From Aphrophora alni (Eukaryota; Arthropoda; Insecta; Hemiptera; Aphrophoridae): a stretch of 64,000 nt of DNA. The notes under the pieces were generated by a model that was not told the origin of the DNA, ran no database searches, and saw only the letters and a program-made list of their open reading frames with translations. The position numbers and the translations under genes are program-made. The DNA lies in the NCBI GenBank assembly GCA_963513935.1, contig OY740768.1, forward strand, positions 34,222,216 to 34,286,215, given 5' to 3'. Shown here piece by piece: positions 34,940-45,704 of the stretch (the first letter of the stretch is position 1; each line of letters starts with the position of its first letter).

Positions 34940-35575
34940 GAACCGACATACGTAATTAAGTTTTTCGGCTGCCATTTTAAAATAGTAAGAGATAGAAAAA
35001 AGATCAAATACAAAAAATGTTCGTTTTGAATCGACCTTTTATTTGATATAAAAAAATTTATAAGTTGCTATTGAGGAATTTTGAGTTTTAGGCTTTTTTG
35101 TATTCTTCAAGTTTGAGCATTTTTAAAATTTACAAAATCCAGTGATAAATGCCCCTACCACACATTTCCTTAATGAATAGCTCAATAATAAGCTTGGAAA
35201 AAAGTCTGGTGCTCTTCTGTATTGTAGGTAGGGTAACATGGTACTTTATTTTAAAGTCCTATTTCAAAACGTTTTGGTACACCCTGTACATACGGTTAAT
35301 GATAATTAACTTTTGTTTGCGCCAAAATGTTCAGGGTAATTAGACCTTTAAATTGGTGTATCACACAACCCATGTTTACATTTGAAAATTCCTCAAAAAG
35401 CACCCCTTACCCCCCAAATTGGGCCCTTTTGGGGCATTTTTCAAAATTAAAAACGATTTTATTGGATTCTGTGAGGCCATATTATGGGGAAATGAGAAAG
35501 AAAAAGTGTTAAAGTAAGTTAGTAACACAGCTATAAATACTGCATGGGTGGTCTGCCTCACCCCTGTATACTTAA
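34940..35575. repeat. Unclassified interspersed repeat
   Basis: The segment GGCTGCCATTTTAAAATAGT, a TTTGGTACACCCTGTACATA block (near 35274) and a C/G-rich stretch CACCCCTTACCCCCCAAATT look like a dispersed insect repeat with ACCCTGTA-type ends (also CCCCTGTATAC near 35561). Clear inverted termini or a target duplication were not established. Confidence 0.35.
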
Positions 35576-37599
35576 TTTAGTTCTTTTTTTATTATCAAAA
35601 TTAAAGGTTAAAATTTTAATTTGTTAAATAAAAGTGTATATCCTTGTCCATAAAAAAAAGTTGTAACATTTCACATTTTTCAGTTCAGTAAGATTATATA
35701 TACATATATCAGAAGATAGGTGAGATCAGAGGAATGATTACTTCTGGTTATCTGTATGGTCTGATTGGATATATATACTGATGAAAGTTGACTGTTACAA
35801 AACCATAAATAAAATTAAAATATTTTTTAATCATATTGTTTAATAACAATAAACTACCACGAATATTTTGTAAATGTATAGATGTAAGTTAGGTAAGAAA
35901 TTATATTATGTACTATGTAAGTTGAAATATGACAACAGTGTTAGTGTGTTCTCTTTCTGATTAGTTAGAGAACCAAAACAATAAAAGGATTTGGGGAGGG
36001 AAGCTGAGAAAACACTTTAAAAAAATATCTGTTGGAAGAAGTTAGTTAGTAGATGGGAATGGAGAGAGTAAGTTAGAAGATGTTAATGAGTAAAAGTTGG
36101 TTGGAAGTAGTAAGTCTGAGGGAATGAACAGTACCGAACAACACCTCAGTCAGAAAGAATACTCCATTGAGAAAACACCTCAGCAAAACAGGTTTTAATT
36201 TTTTTTTTCTGTAACTTATAAAATAACAGAGTTATTAGGTTAAAATCTAAATATTTTGTATCTTGATAATTGTTCATAATATCCAAAATTACTCCAGAAC
36301 CAAATTATGAGAAAAATCATTTAAATGTAGACCATAATAAATTATTACAAACAAACTTACAAAAAAAAAGGTTTTACTATACCAAAACAAAAAGGGGAAC
36401 TATAAACAAAAATTTTAAGTTGCAGTGCATGGGGAACCTTTAGCTAACACATGTGAACATTTTAAATATGGTCGGGTTTGAGTGTGAGCGTTAGGGTAGG
36501 TTCTGAATCCTTTTGAATGGGGCTTGGAAACAGTAAGTGTCAGCCTGAACTGGGAACTATGCAATTCGACAAACTCAATCAGCCAGCATTGATGCACGAT
36601 TATATGCTAAATATATAAACTATATATTAACTAATAAACTACAGCAAATAACTGGAAAACAAAGCATTTCCGGACCTATGTTTATATGAAGTGTTTTCTT
36701 TATTTTCACTAGTAGAACATGTCCTGAAAGTTTCTCCGTTTCTTGCGGAATCACCCTGTATAAAAAAAAAAAAGAATGTATAAATGTGTTTTGCTTTCAA
36801 ATTAAACCACTTGTGTAAACAGATAACTCAAACACAGCGTTGTAGATATTAAATTTTGGTAAGTTAAAACTGAATATTTCTTGCTTGTGGTTTCATACAA
36901 ACTACATTCCTTTCGGTTGTGTCATCATAATTGTAGCCCAGTACGCATTCAAATTTAAAACTTTCCTTCAAAGGCAGCAAGATGTCGTGCAGACTTCTGT
37001 GTATTAACATACTTGCAGTGTTGCTCTATTTTAAATTTTAGTTGATCAAGTCCAGAATATGGTCATACACAATTATACCACCAGGCAAGCTTGTGACTAT
37101 CGTGCTAGACACCATAGATTAAATGTAAATAATAAACAAGCTATATTGATGAATAAGCTAGTGAAAAATTGATGAATAAGCTTCAATTATTATTTCACAC
37201 AATCTGGATGCTCTTCTTGGTATTTTTTCAAAATAAAATTCTTCATAAATGGAGCAAAGCAGGACAGCGTCTGAACTGTTTTAGGCTCCCTCAACAATTG
37301 CTTCTTTAATTGTTCAGTCCAAATTGATGCACAAAGAGATTCTTTTTAAAGTTCATATTTCTATGTCTTGTTGTTTGGGGGGGGGATGTATGAAATGATA
37401 TTATGACCCTAATTAATTAAATAAGAAGTTGTTAATAACTTCATTAATATTTATTTATTCTAATTTTGTAAATTAAATTGTTCAAATATATTAAGGATCC
37501 AAATAACTTCTTTTAAAATAATATGTCGTCTTATAACTAATATACATATTTTGATTTAAATTTTAAATTTATCAAAATTCCCGCATCTCAATGTCTATG
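35576..37599. other. Non-coding with one repeat end
   Basis: At about 36668-36762 a block (CGGACCTATGTTTATATGAA, AGAACATGTCCTGAAAGTTT, CGGAATCACCCTGTATA) resembles the end of a common insect DNA transposon. A run of G lies near 37377. No gene was recognised; a minus-strand frame at 36415-36597 has no identifiable domain. Confidence 0.4.
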
Positions 37600-37690
37600 G
37601 AATCTATTTAAATCACGTGATCAAGTTGTCGGTGGGCGTGTATTTTGAATTCTTGTCAATTGTATTTCTTCCAACCGCCATCTTGTTCAG
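37600..37690. promoter_or_regulatory. Possible promoter-like patch
   Basis: A CpG-containing island in AT-rich sequence has TCACGTGA (E-box, near 37613) and CCGCCATCTTG (near 37675, resembling a YY1/Pho site). No coding first exon could be tied to it. It lies inside intron 3 of the minus-strand gene. Weak evidence only. Confidence 0.2.
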
Positions 37691-38867
37691 ACTTTCGGTC
37701 GTAATTTGAAACATTATACCTTTATTATTGATTCTAAATGAGAACTCAGGTGACGTTTTATGTTCAGGGATATATGGTTTATATATAGGCCTGGTTTGTT
37801 TTGTCTCTAGGCTTTCCGTATTTCTACAATCAGCGAAATACTGACACTGTATTTCAAACTGGCAATTTATTTGGTTGACTTTTTCGTCTTGATAAAAGCA
37901 GATTATTTTTATTTCCTTGTCTCTGCCTTTGAGTTGTTAATTTTTACGTGTAGATCGAATATTTAGGCTTAATTTTGATATAGGTCTTCCTAGGTTTAAA
38001 ATTTGGTAAGTTGTTAATTAATTATTGTCCAGTCGAAAATCTTGAAATTTGACATTGTTTTGGATTGGAATTTCGCATTCTTGCCGCTAGGCGCGTGTAT
38101 GTCGTCATTTGAAATGAAAGGAATTATTATTGTTACAAAAGTATTCAAAGTTGGCAAAACTATGCGATTTTAAAAACAGCCTTAGACAATTTTTATTGTC
38201 TGGATATCTCTACTTAGTGGATGACTTTATGCACCACGACCTTGTTGTTTTGGTTGTTTGTAATCTCCGACTTCATGGGTTCACTAAATTTAATTTATAT
38301 TTGTAACTTTATTATCTACATTATTCATGCGTATTTTATGGCTTGTTGTCACTTCCTAAATTAATAATGTATTTCCTAACTTCAGTTTCAATTATATTTG
38401 CGAGAATTGTTTTATGTTTTGGACAATACCAATGATTTATGTATATATTTAATAAAAATTGATACATTGACTAATCATTAAAGCTTCATAGGCAAACAAA
38501 TATGATATATTTAATTTGAGTTCATTCTTCTCCTGGGACATTTCTAAAAACGTTAATTATTAATGTTCCAGCAGAAATGTAGATTATCATCATAAATATG
38601 ATATATTTTTTACAACATTTAGGATGACTATTAGCATTTTTTTATTTTAGGAATAGTGAATTATGACAAGGGTATTTAAGGAATTTCTGTACATAGGTAC
38701 TGATTTGACTGTCATTGCTGTACAAAAGAAAGTAAAAAAATAACAACTAAAACTAATATAATTAATTCTTATTATAAACTGCTCAATCAACCTCATCTAT
38801 CAGTTAAAGCATATATTTATACAGGCCAGCCTAACATTCAAACCAAAAATAATTTAATAATACTCAC

Positions 38868-38962
38868 AACTTGCGTACTAGTTTTACCAGAACTGTTTTC
38901 TTTTTTATCTAACTGATCTTTGCCAAGTAACTTCAATATAATGATTTTTTCTTCTTTTGAAA
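38868..38962 (-). CDS. Lysine-rich 117-residue protein, exon 3
   Basis: A 95-bp exon between the acceptor ATTTACAG and the donor GTGAGTAT. It takes one base from exon 2 to complete a leucine codon, then reads SKEEKIIILKLLGKDQLDKK and ends with a complete valine codon, exactly in phase with exon 4. Its composition (Lys/Glu/Leu-rich) suggests a short helix followed by a polar linker. Confidence 0.6.
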
Positions 38963-41085
38963 CTGTAAATAAAAGTAAGATTAAAATTCAGGTCAAAAAT
39001 CAAGAGAGAACACAAAAACTAAAACAAAACTTTAAAATATTGACTACAAAGAAGTTTATGTGAGTGACTTTATATACTACTACTGACTTTATGTAACGAT
39101 CTGTTTAGAATAATAAATTCTAAACATTGATTAAATAACCAATTACAACATTTGATTTAAGAATGGTTTTCATTTTCCTACTGTATCGAAAAAATGTACA
39201 CATTGTTTAAGACACTTACCAAAATCGAGAACTCGAATTATATGACCGCTACAGTGGAGGTCAAAGGATCAAACTCCTTGGTAAACCCCGATATCTTTTT
39301 CATTTGATGGTTTCCCATCCTCACTAGTGTTTTGGGCACAAAGTATGGATGTTCGAGAAGAAAAAGAAGGAAAGGGAAAAAAATAATAATAATAAATAAA
39401 TAAATAAAAATACATCTAAAGGTGACTTGTTTAAAAGGTTTTGAGCTATTTTGTATTATATACTATTACTTTTATTTTCCATTTCCAACTAAGATTACTC
39501 AACCAGATATTGACATTCTATCGATAATGTATTTAGGCTGTGGCGAATACAATATTTCACACCACTACTCCTTTGATTTATAATTCAACATCGATGTGTT
39601 GCAAGCTGTGCACCTTACCCCCTAGTCCGATATTAGAAATGCTCAAAATGTAGGAAATATAGTGGGCAATCAATAATTCGAAGTGGCAGACTGTGTTTCT
39701 GTGTAGTGCTTTATTTAGTTAAATATAGTAATTTATTTAAAAATGTGTGTTTCCCTGTGTATCAGCTGTAAGATACCAAGAACTACTAAATAATCTACAA
39801 TAAATGTTTAAAAGTAGAATACTTACAGCTGATTTAGTTTAAAAGTGATTTCACTTGAAAAAAATTATTTTCCTCTTCTTAGTCATTTTATTTTCGTTAA
39901 TAACTGTTTTGAATTTTAAAAAATTATTTTAAAAAATAAATCATCTTATTAATTGTTAGCTTGCAAACTTGTTATTCAGTCTAAGGTTGCTTATTTTTTC
40001 CAAGTTATTTCATTGCTCTAATCATGTTAATTTGTTAATTAACAAAGTTTAAAGCATTAATGACAATTAGTATTTTTAATCATATTTTAAAAGGAAACTT
40101 AAAGTTGTAAAAGAATTATAGTAATATGTGATGCGTTTTTTCTTTGATTATATTGACCCACGATTTTGTGTTTTCGCTCATTTGACTGACGATAACTTAA
40201 AAACGGATTTAGAAATTCAAAAACGGATTTGAACATCTTTTTTTGTCAAATTTTACATTCAAATCATGGATCATCTACCTATTTTTTTTTTTTTATGAAG
40301 TTCATTTCAAAATAAAGTGAATTCTACTATATTGATGAGATCTACCCAGTACTAAGTAATAAGTATATCTATAAATCTAATCCAGATATAAAAAAAAAAT
40401 AATTTAAACAGTAAATCCAAGCACTGACTTTAATTAAATCAGATAGTTATCTTAAAGTGATTCATAGACAAATATTTATTGAAAGTGAACTGTGAACAGA
40501 ATTCCATTCTTACATTCACACAACTTCTGATTACACTTCATGCAGAAAAATAACCTTAATATTTCATTTTCTTGTACATATTTGGGACATAGTCCAAACT
40601 TCTAAATAATTTAATATATGTTTGTTTTCCCCAACATCCCCTTGGGAATAGCTGGCACCGACCTACCCCAAGATAGAACTCAAGCTCTAGAGAGATTATC
40701 TATAGCCTATATAGAAAAGGCTATTTGAGTGTTAATATAACTATAGCTAACAGCATACCTCAGAGAGTAAAGAGATTACAATAAAATTTGTTAATTTTAT
40801 CATTTAATTAATTTTGTGTTTTTTAAGTGAAAAACCTTCAATGTTCAATATCAGAATATATCAATTAAAATAAATAATAAACTATAAAGACACTATTTAA
40901 ATCGTCATGATCTAATAACTAATTTTGAATTTTATTTTTTACAATTTATATATTTTATTCAATGAATAAATTTATTTATTTTATGATGAATTTATTCAAA
41001 TTTTATTTTGGCTCATTAAAAGAAGCAATATTTATATTATCTTAATTTGTTGTCTAACATTTATTCTTTATATAGAAAAAAAATT
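38963..41085. other. Intron 2 sequence, non-coding
   Basis: Around 40646-40678 the sequence AGCTGGCACCGACCTACCCC resembles part of the LTR of the young gypsy element (AGCCGGCACCAACCTAACCC), suggesting a diverged LTR scrap. No other element was recognised. Confidence 0.4.
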
Positions 41086-41686
41086 CAGAAAGGAAAGATT
41101 CAGAAATAACAAAAAGATAAAATTACCTTTAGTTGAAGTCAAAAAGGTAACTCATAGCTCAAAGACAGTGCGAGTTATTGTAAGAAGTGTATATATAGAT
41201 GTTTTATGTAACACTTAAACAAAAATAACCCTAGATTTTGCCACAACACAAATTTGTGTATAAAATTTCAAATTTTAAGATAGAGGAGAATTTGGAGATA
41301 AAAATTAAATTAGTAGAACAGATAATTTAAAGAATGAAAAATTAAGAGCGGAACATTTCAATAAAAATCATACATTAAATTCATTTGATGAGGGAGAGTT
41401 AGTATTAGTAAAAGAGAAAATATATTCTCACCTGATTAAAAAGGACATAATATCCAAATTATTTCAGATATTGGTAATTGTATAGCAGAGCTGCCTCACT
41501 TCAAAATCAATTTTTATGGGTTTTATTCGTCAAATAAATGTTGGAAAAATATTTTATTATCGAAAAAAAGTGTCGGAAAGATGATTACATAATACAATAA
41601 TACAATTACACAAGTAGTTTTTTCGTGAAAAAATTAACTCTGTGTTATCTTTCATACTCATGACATTCACTTCAATAAACGTACGG

Positions 41687-41751
41687 AAGGTTTGGCCAGG
41701 TGGTTATATATATATATATATATATATATATAGCAACCTGGCCAAACCTTT
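41687..41751. repeat. Foldback repeat with TA-rich loop, copy 1
   Basis: Arms AAGGTTTGGCCAGGTGGTTA and AAAGGTTTGGCCAGGTTGCT (from the right) are joined by a TA run. A near-identical structure sits inside the other GG-terminal element at 62534-62594. Confidence 0.85.
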
Positions 41752-41775
41752 CGTGACATATAATAATACAGCCCT

Positions 41776-42024
41776 ACATATGCGTACACTGAAGCACATA
41801 CGCAGACAATTGAACGTCAATGGAGGGAGGTGCGAGGAAATGTACCGCGATATGGAAATTCAAAACAACATTTCCATGGCCATATAGCCGAATTTATGTT
41901 TAAGAGAAAGTACAATGAGTATAATAATCGTTTTCATCATTTATGGCGAATTACGAGTGAAATACATTTAAATTCAATAAATTCCTCATCTACTGAATTT
42001 GCAGCAGAATTTGACTCTGATTAA
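41776..42024 (+). pseudogene. Merlin (IS1595/ISXO2-like) transposase C-terminal fragment
   Basis: An open reading of about 80 codons contains HTQTIERQWREVRGNVPRYG, then HFHGHIAEFMFKRKYN, ending at TAA. In IS1595-type DDE transposases the last catalytic glutamate lies in the HT..IE..W block, followed by the (Y/H)..EF.(W/F)R..Y block, so this is the end of the catalytic domain plus the C-terminus. The first two catalytic acids and the N-terminus are absent. The remaining frame is intact, implying that the deletion derivative is not very old. Confidence 0.8.
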
Positions 42025-42220
42025 GATTTTCTTGTGTAATCTTGTGAAATTATGTTATGTAATCATCTTTCCGACACTTTTTTTCGATAGTAAAATATTT
42101 TTCCAACATTTATTTGACGAATAAAACCTTTAAAAATTGATTTTGAAGTGAGGCAGCTCTGCTATATAATTACCCAGATATTTAGTGGGCCATATAAAAT
42201 AAAGAGAAAAATTGGAGAAG

Positions 42221-43041
42221 CCACAAATATTTAAAGAAATTAAAAAATAACAAGAAAAAGGGCATAGGCCTATACTATGGTTCAAATTTTAAGAAATACC
42301 ATAATCCAAACATTGAGACATCAGGTATGTCAGAAATAGAAGGGGACACTTGATTAATGGGGGATTGCTATAGAGATATAATAGTTAAAAAACTTTTGCT
42401 TACTCTTAACACCAAATAATAACAATAATAATTATAAAAAAGAGATAATTAAAAAGTGTAATATAGGCAATGATAATTATTTGACGTAGGATAATAACTA
42501 CTTACGAAAAGAGTTAATGTGAAGGATAATTTAATTACATACAGAATGAGTTTTTGTTGTTGTTTTAAAGTGAACAGTGAAATGAATAAATATGATATAG
42601 ACAAGACCAGGAACTTCATTATTTATAGATAATGGTATAAGAAATAGTATATATTAAGGAATAGTGAGTTTAATATCCAATTGAAAGTTATATTAATTAA
42701 TAATTTTTGTTCTTAGAATTTTTTTTGAAGAAAAAAATCGCATAATTTAGTGGGAATAGTGCCAAATAGTTGTAATATGATCAATCACATTGCCTACTAA
42801 GTTATTAGGAGGGAGTTAGTCTTAAATGATAAATAGGGAATACACAAGTTCAGCAATAAAAATAAAGAAAAATAGTAGAGATTAATAACAATAATGATAA
42901 TAGAGAAAATTAAGATAGCTTAAAGATAACCTACAAAGTGAAATATAATGAGCTTGAGCTTAATGGGAAATTATGTAAGTAATAGAAGAGAAACCTGTTA
43001 AAATTTAATAACATGATAAGACATGAACCTTAGTAATATAG
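42221..43041. other. Non-coding flank between old and young gypsy copies
   Basis: A/G-rich sequence without a readable frame. It could be the decayed 3' part of the old gypsy copy, but no LTR match was established. Confidence 0.4.
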
Positions 43042-43790
43042 TATAACAATTCAAAATATATATTTTAAAAATACATTAATATTTATATACACACAAACAC
43101 TACAAATAGTTATACAAAAAATACAAAATTTAATAGGCAGGTGGAAAAAGGACCATATGAGTGAGGAACAGTAGTGAATCATGTGATTGGGGGCAACAGT
43201 TTGAAAAGGAAAAAGAAATTTTCATTAGGATTTGTGTTTTAAATATATGAAGTTGAGTTGAATATATAGTGTGTTAAAAGAAGATAAATAAAATAAAAAT
43301 AACTAATCACAGTGAAATATTAATATAATTATTGAAACATCAAGAAAGAAGTGATTATATTGAACTGGTCAATTACCTAAAAGTAATATTAAAAGAAGAG
43401 AACATTTAAATAGTGGTGAGATTGGGTAATTATGGTTAAAATATATTTTTTTGTTAATTGATTAATGAAGAAGGTTTGAACTATTAATCAGAACTGTTTT
43501 TTTTTATATATATATATTAAATATATATATACATTTTCTTTTGTTTTTGCATTAATACACTTATATTTTATTGACTGATTTTTTTTTTTTTGTATTATAT
43601 TGAATTTATTTTTTTTTTTTTATTAAGCCTATTAATAATTTTTTTTTTTTTTTAAGAAAGCCGGCACCAACCTAACCCCCCGAGATAGACAATATTAATT
43701 TTTTGAAAATTTAAAGAATATACTTAATTAAATAATTTTTTTGTTTGAAATTTGCTAAAATAAAATAAGACTAAAAAATAGATTTACTAT
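43042..43790 (+). repeat. 5' LTR
   Basis: Starts TATAACAATTCAAAATATAT and ends GATAGATTTACTAT-like (AATAGATTTACTAT). It does not show the common TG..CA ends. Contains long T tracts and GCCGGCACCAACCTAACCCC near 43660. Boundaries are set by comparison with the 3' LTR and may be off by a few bases. Confidence 0.9.
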
Positions 43791-43793
43791 ATT

Positions 43794-43811
43794 TGGCGAC
43801 CAACGTGACGG
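43794..43811 (+). promoter_or_regulatory. Primer-binding site
   Basis: TGGCGACCAACGTGACGG lies 3 nt after the 5' LTR. TGGCGACC..GTGAC resembles the tRNA-Arg primer site used by 412/mdg1-type gypsy elements; tRNA identity is inferred. Confidence 0.65.
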
Positions 43812-43898
43812 CTTTTCCCAAATTAACCTAAATAACTCCTTATTTTATATAAATATAAATAAATATAATAATAATAAATAGATATTATAAATCAAATT

Positions 43899-45704
43899 AT
43901 GTTTAATCATAATTTATCAAATAAAATGGAAAAAAAATTAAATCATGAATTGAGGACAAATATTACCATGACCCAGAGAGCTCGGGAATCACAAGGTTTA
44001 CCTGATATATTTTCATCCCGTCGAATAGAAGACGTGATCGCGAGTGACAATATCAGAGACTTGGAGGGCGTTCCGCTGGAAGGGTCGCGGATCCCTGAAT
44101 GTGATCACCAAACTAGTGAAATAGAAGAAGAGGAAATCGTGGAAAGATCGAGCGACGAAAACGTAAGTCAAGAAGTACAAGCACCAATGACAATGATTGA
44201 ACAGATACGCCAAATGCTAAAAGAAAATAATGATCAACTAAATAAACGTTTTGACGAACAAGACAAAAAATTAAATAAACGTTTTGACGAACAAGACAAA
44301 AATATAAGTCAACTAAATGAGCGTTTTAACAGGCAGGATGAAAAGATCGAAAGCATCAAGGAAGATGTCCGAGCACAAATAGAGAAGAGTGAAGAAAGAC
44401 TATGGCAGCGTCTTCAACAACGACAACAAACCGTGCAAGAACAGTTCATCATCGAGATGGAAGAACGACACAGTTTATTAGAAAAAGAATTAGCGGCGAA
44501 TAATGAACGAAATAAAGAGGAAGTGCAACAAAGTATGGAACAGAAAACGAAGGAGATACAGGATAAGTGTCAATACGAAAACACAATAGTACGAACTGAG
44601 GTAGAACAACTTAAGGAATTAGATAAAGAACAAGAGAAACGGTTGAACCAGCTCACAGCCCAAGTGACCAATAACACTGAACGAGTCGAGACTATAGAAA
44701 AAGAAAATAGGAGCACCAAGACCACTGCTACTGCTCCACAAATCTATGTCACGTGTGGAGGCTCAAATATAAATGACAACCAAGCACCCAAGTTCCACGG
44801 CCGAGAGCACAATCCTACAGAACATCTAAGGAGAATACAAAAGTTCTACGAACGAAGGACTGTGACTCAAAGTAACGGTGATCCAACCAACTTACTCATT
44901 GATACTGTGGAATTATGTTTGGATAGCCACGCTGCTCGATGGTTTACTCTCATCAAACAGGACTTACGAAGTTGGGCCGATTTCCAGGAAGCATTTGAAA
45001 AGAAATACTGGAGCAGAGAGGTCCAAAGAGCTATAAAACAACGCCTCGATGTAGACAAGTACCAGAGAAATGGGAAACTAAGTCGTTCCGAATATTTTAC
45101 AGAACGTGTCATTACCCTAAGAGCCATCCAACCACCTTTAACGGAGGATGAGATTATTGCGTGCTTGGCAGAACATTTTGAGGAATTAATACAAGACGCT
45201 AGAAGGGTCCAGAAAATCGAAACAATCATAGAGTTCGAGCTGCTTCTCCAGAGAGAAGACCTCAAGGATGCACACATTCGAACTAGACGTGAACAACACC
45301 AAACCTCATCAATACAGCCAAGACCGAGATTTACACCTCGAGAACAACGACCACGTCAAAACAACTCGTTTCAATCTAAACCAGCACCCTACCTCCAACA
45401 TCATGCACCATCTCACCGACTTCCACCCACACAACAGTACAGCTATCGACCACAGCCTTATCATCAACAACAGTATACACAACGACCACCACTACACTTT
45501 CAACCCTCGCCGAATAGAGGAAATACATCATTCACCCGACCAGACCGTCAAAATACTCAACCAAGACTAACTGGACCTCGCAACCAAGCATATCCGACCA
45601 ACGAACAGGTAAATGTCTGCCATGCAATTGCCGAAAATTTACGTCCTGCCAACCCATCTGAGTCCAGTACATCTCAAGTACCGTCTCAGCAGGAAAACTC
45701 CTGA
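43899..45704 (+). CDS. Gypsy Gag polyprotein
   Basis: A 601-residue open frame encoding the capsid-forming structural protein. Residues about 95-275 are charged and heptad-like (coiled coil), with an 11-residue unit NKRFDEQDKKL directly repeated. Residues about 300-455 form the Retrotrans_gag-type capsid region, including HLRRIQKFYERR, ARWFTLIKQDLRSWADF and AFEKKYW. The last 135 residues are rich in Gln, Pro, Arg and His. No CCHC zinc knuckle was found, so RNA binding may rely on the basic Arg/Gln/His tail. The start was chosen as the first ATG after the primer site; a second in-frame ATG follows at codon 10. The frame ends inside a short overlap with pol in the -1 frame. Confidence 0.9.
   Translation: MFNHNLSNKMEKKLNHELRTNITMTQRARESQGLPDIFSSRRIEDVIASDNIRDLEGVPLEGSRIPECDHQTSEIEEEEIVERSSDENVSQEVQAPMTMIEQIRQMLKENNDQLNKRFDEQDKKLNKRFDEQDKNISQLNERFNRQDEKIESIKEDVRAQIEKSEERLWQRLQQRQQTVQEQFIIEMEERHSLLEKELAANNERNKEEVQQSMEQKTKEIQDKCQYENTIVRTEVEQLKELDKEQEKRLNQLTAQVTNNTERVETIEKENRSTKTTATAPQIYVTCGGSNINDNQAPKFHGREHNPTEHLRRIQKFYERRTVTQSNGDPTNLLIDTVELCLDSHAARWFTLIKQDLRSWADFQEAFEKKYWSREVQRAIKQRLDVDKYQRNGKLSRSEYFTERVITLRAIQPPLTEDEIIACLAEHFEELIQDARRVQKIETIIEFELLLQREDLKDAHIRTRREQHQTSSIQPRPRFTPREQRPRQNNSFQSKPAPYLQHHAPSHRLPPTQQYSYRPQPYHQQQYTQRPPLHFQPSPNRGNTSFTRPDRQNTQPRLTGPRNQAYPTNEQVNVCHAIAENLRPANPSESSTSQVPSQQENS

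Larger units (their letters stand above)
41473..42174. mobile_element. Merlin-type element with 8-bp duplication and long TIRs
   Basis: A 702-bp unit is flanked by a perfect octamer duplication, CAGATATT (41465-41472 and 42175-42182). Inverted termini start GGTAATTGTATAGCAGAGCT and extend for roughly 125 bp with few mismatches (counterpart from about 42050). GG-starting termini with an 8-bp duplication and an IS1595-type transposase fragment inside (41776-42024) identify the Merlin superfamily. The N-terminal part of the transposase is deleted and replaced by a TA-rich foldback (41687-41751). Confidence 0.8.
41086..42220 (+). pseudogene. Old Ty3/gypsy integrase C-terminal remnant, interrupted by Merlin element
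   Basis: Before the Merlin insertion the degraded frame reads FDEGELVLVKEK and ends KLFQI at the target site. After it, SGPYKIKRKIG continues. These match the integrase C-terminal region of the intact element nearby, which has NDLVLIK, KLFEI and SGPYKINKIIG. It is therefore a diverged relative of the gypsy family at 43-50 kb. Only the 3' part of pol is recognisable. Confidence 0.7.

Noticed and set aside
39230..39370. SINE with a B-box-like GTTTGATCC motif on the minus strand
   Set aside because: No convincing A box, target duplication or second copy was found in the window.
44867..45277. 136-codon open frame antisense to gag, and other frames overlapping gag/pol
   Set aside because: Shadows of the real gag/pol reading frames with no independent motif.
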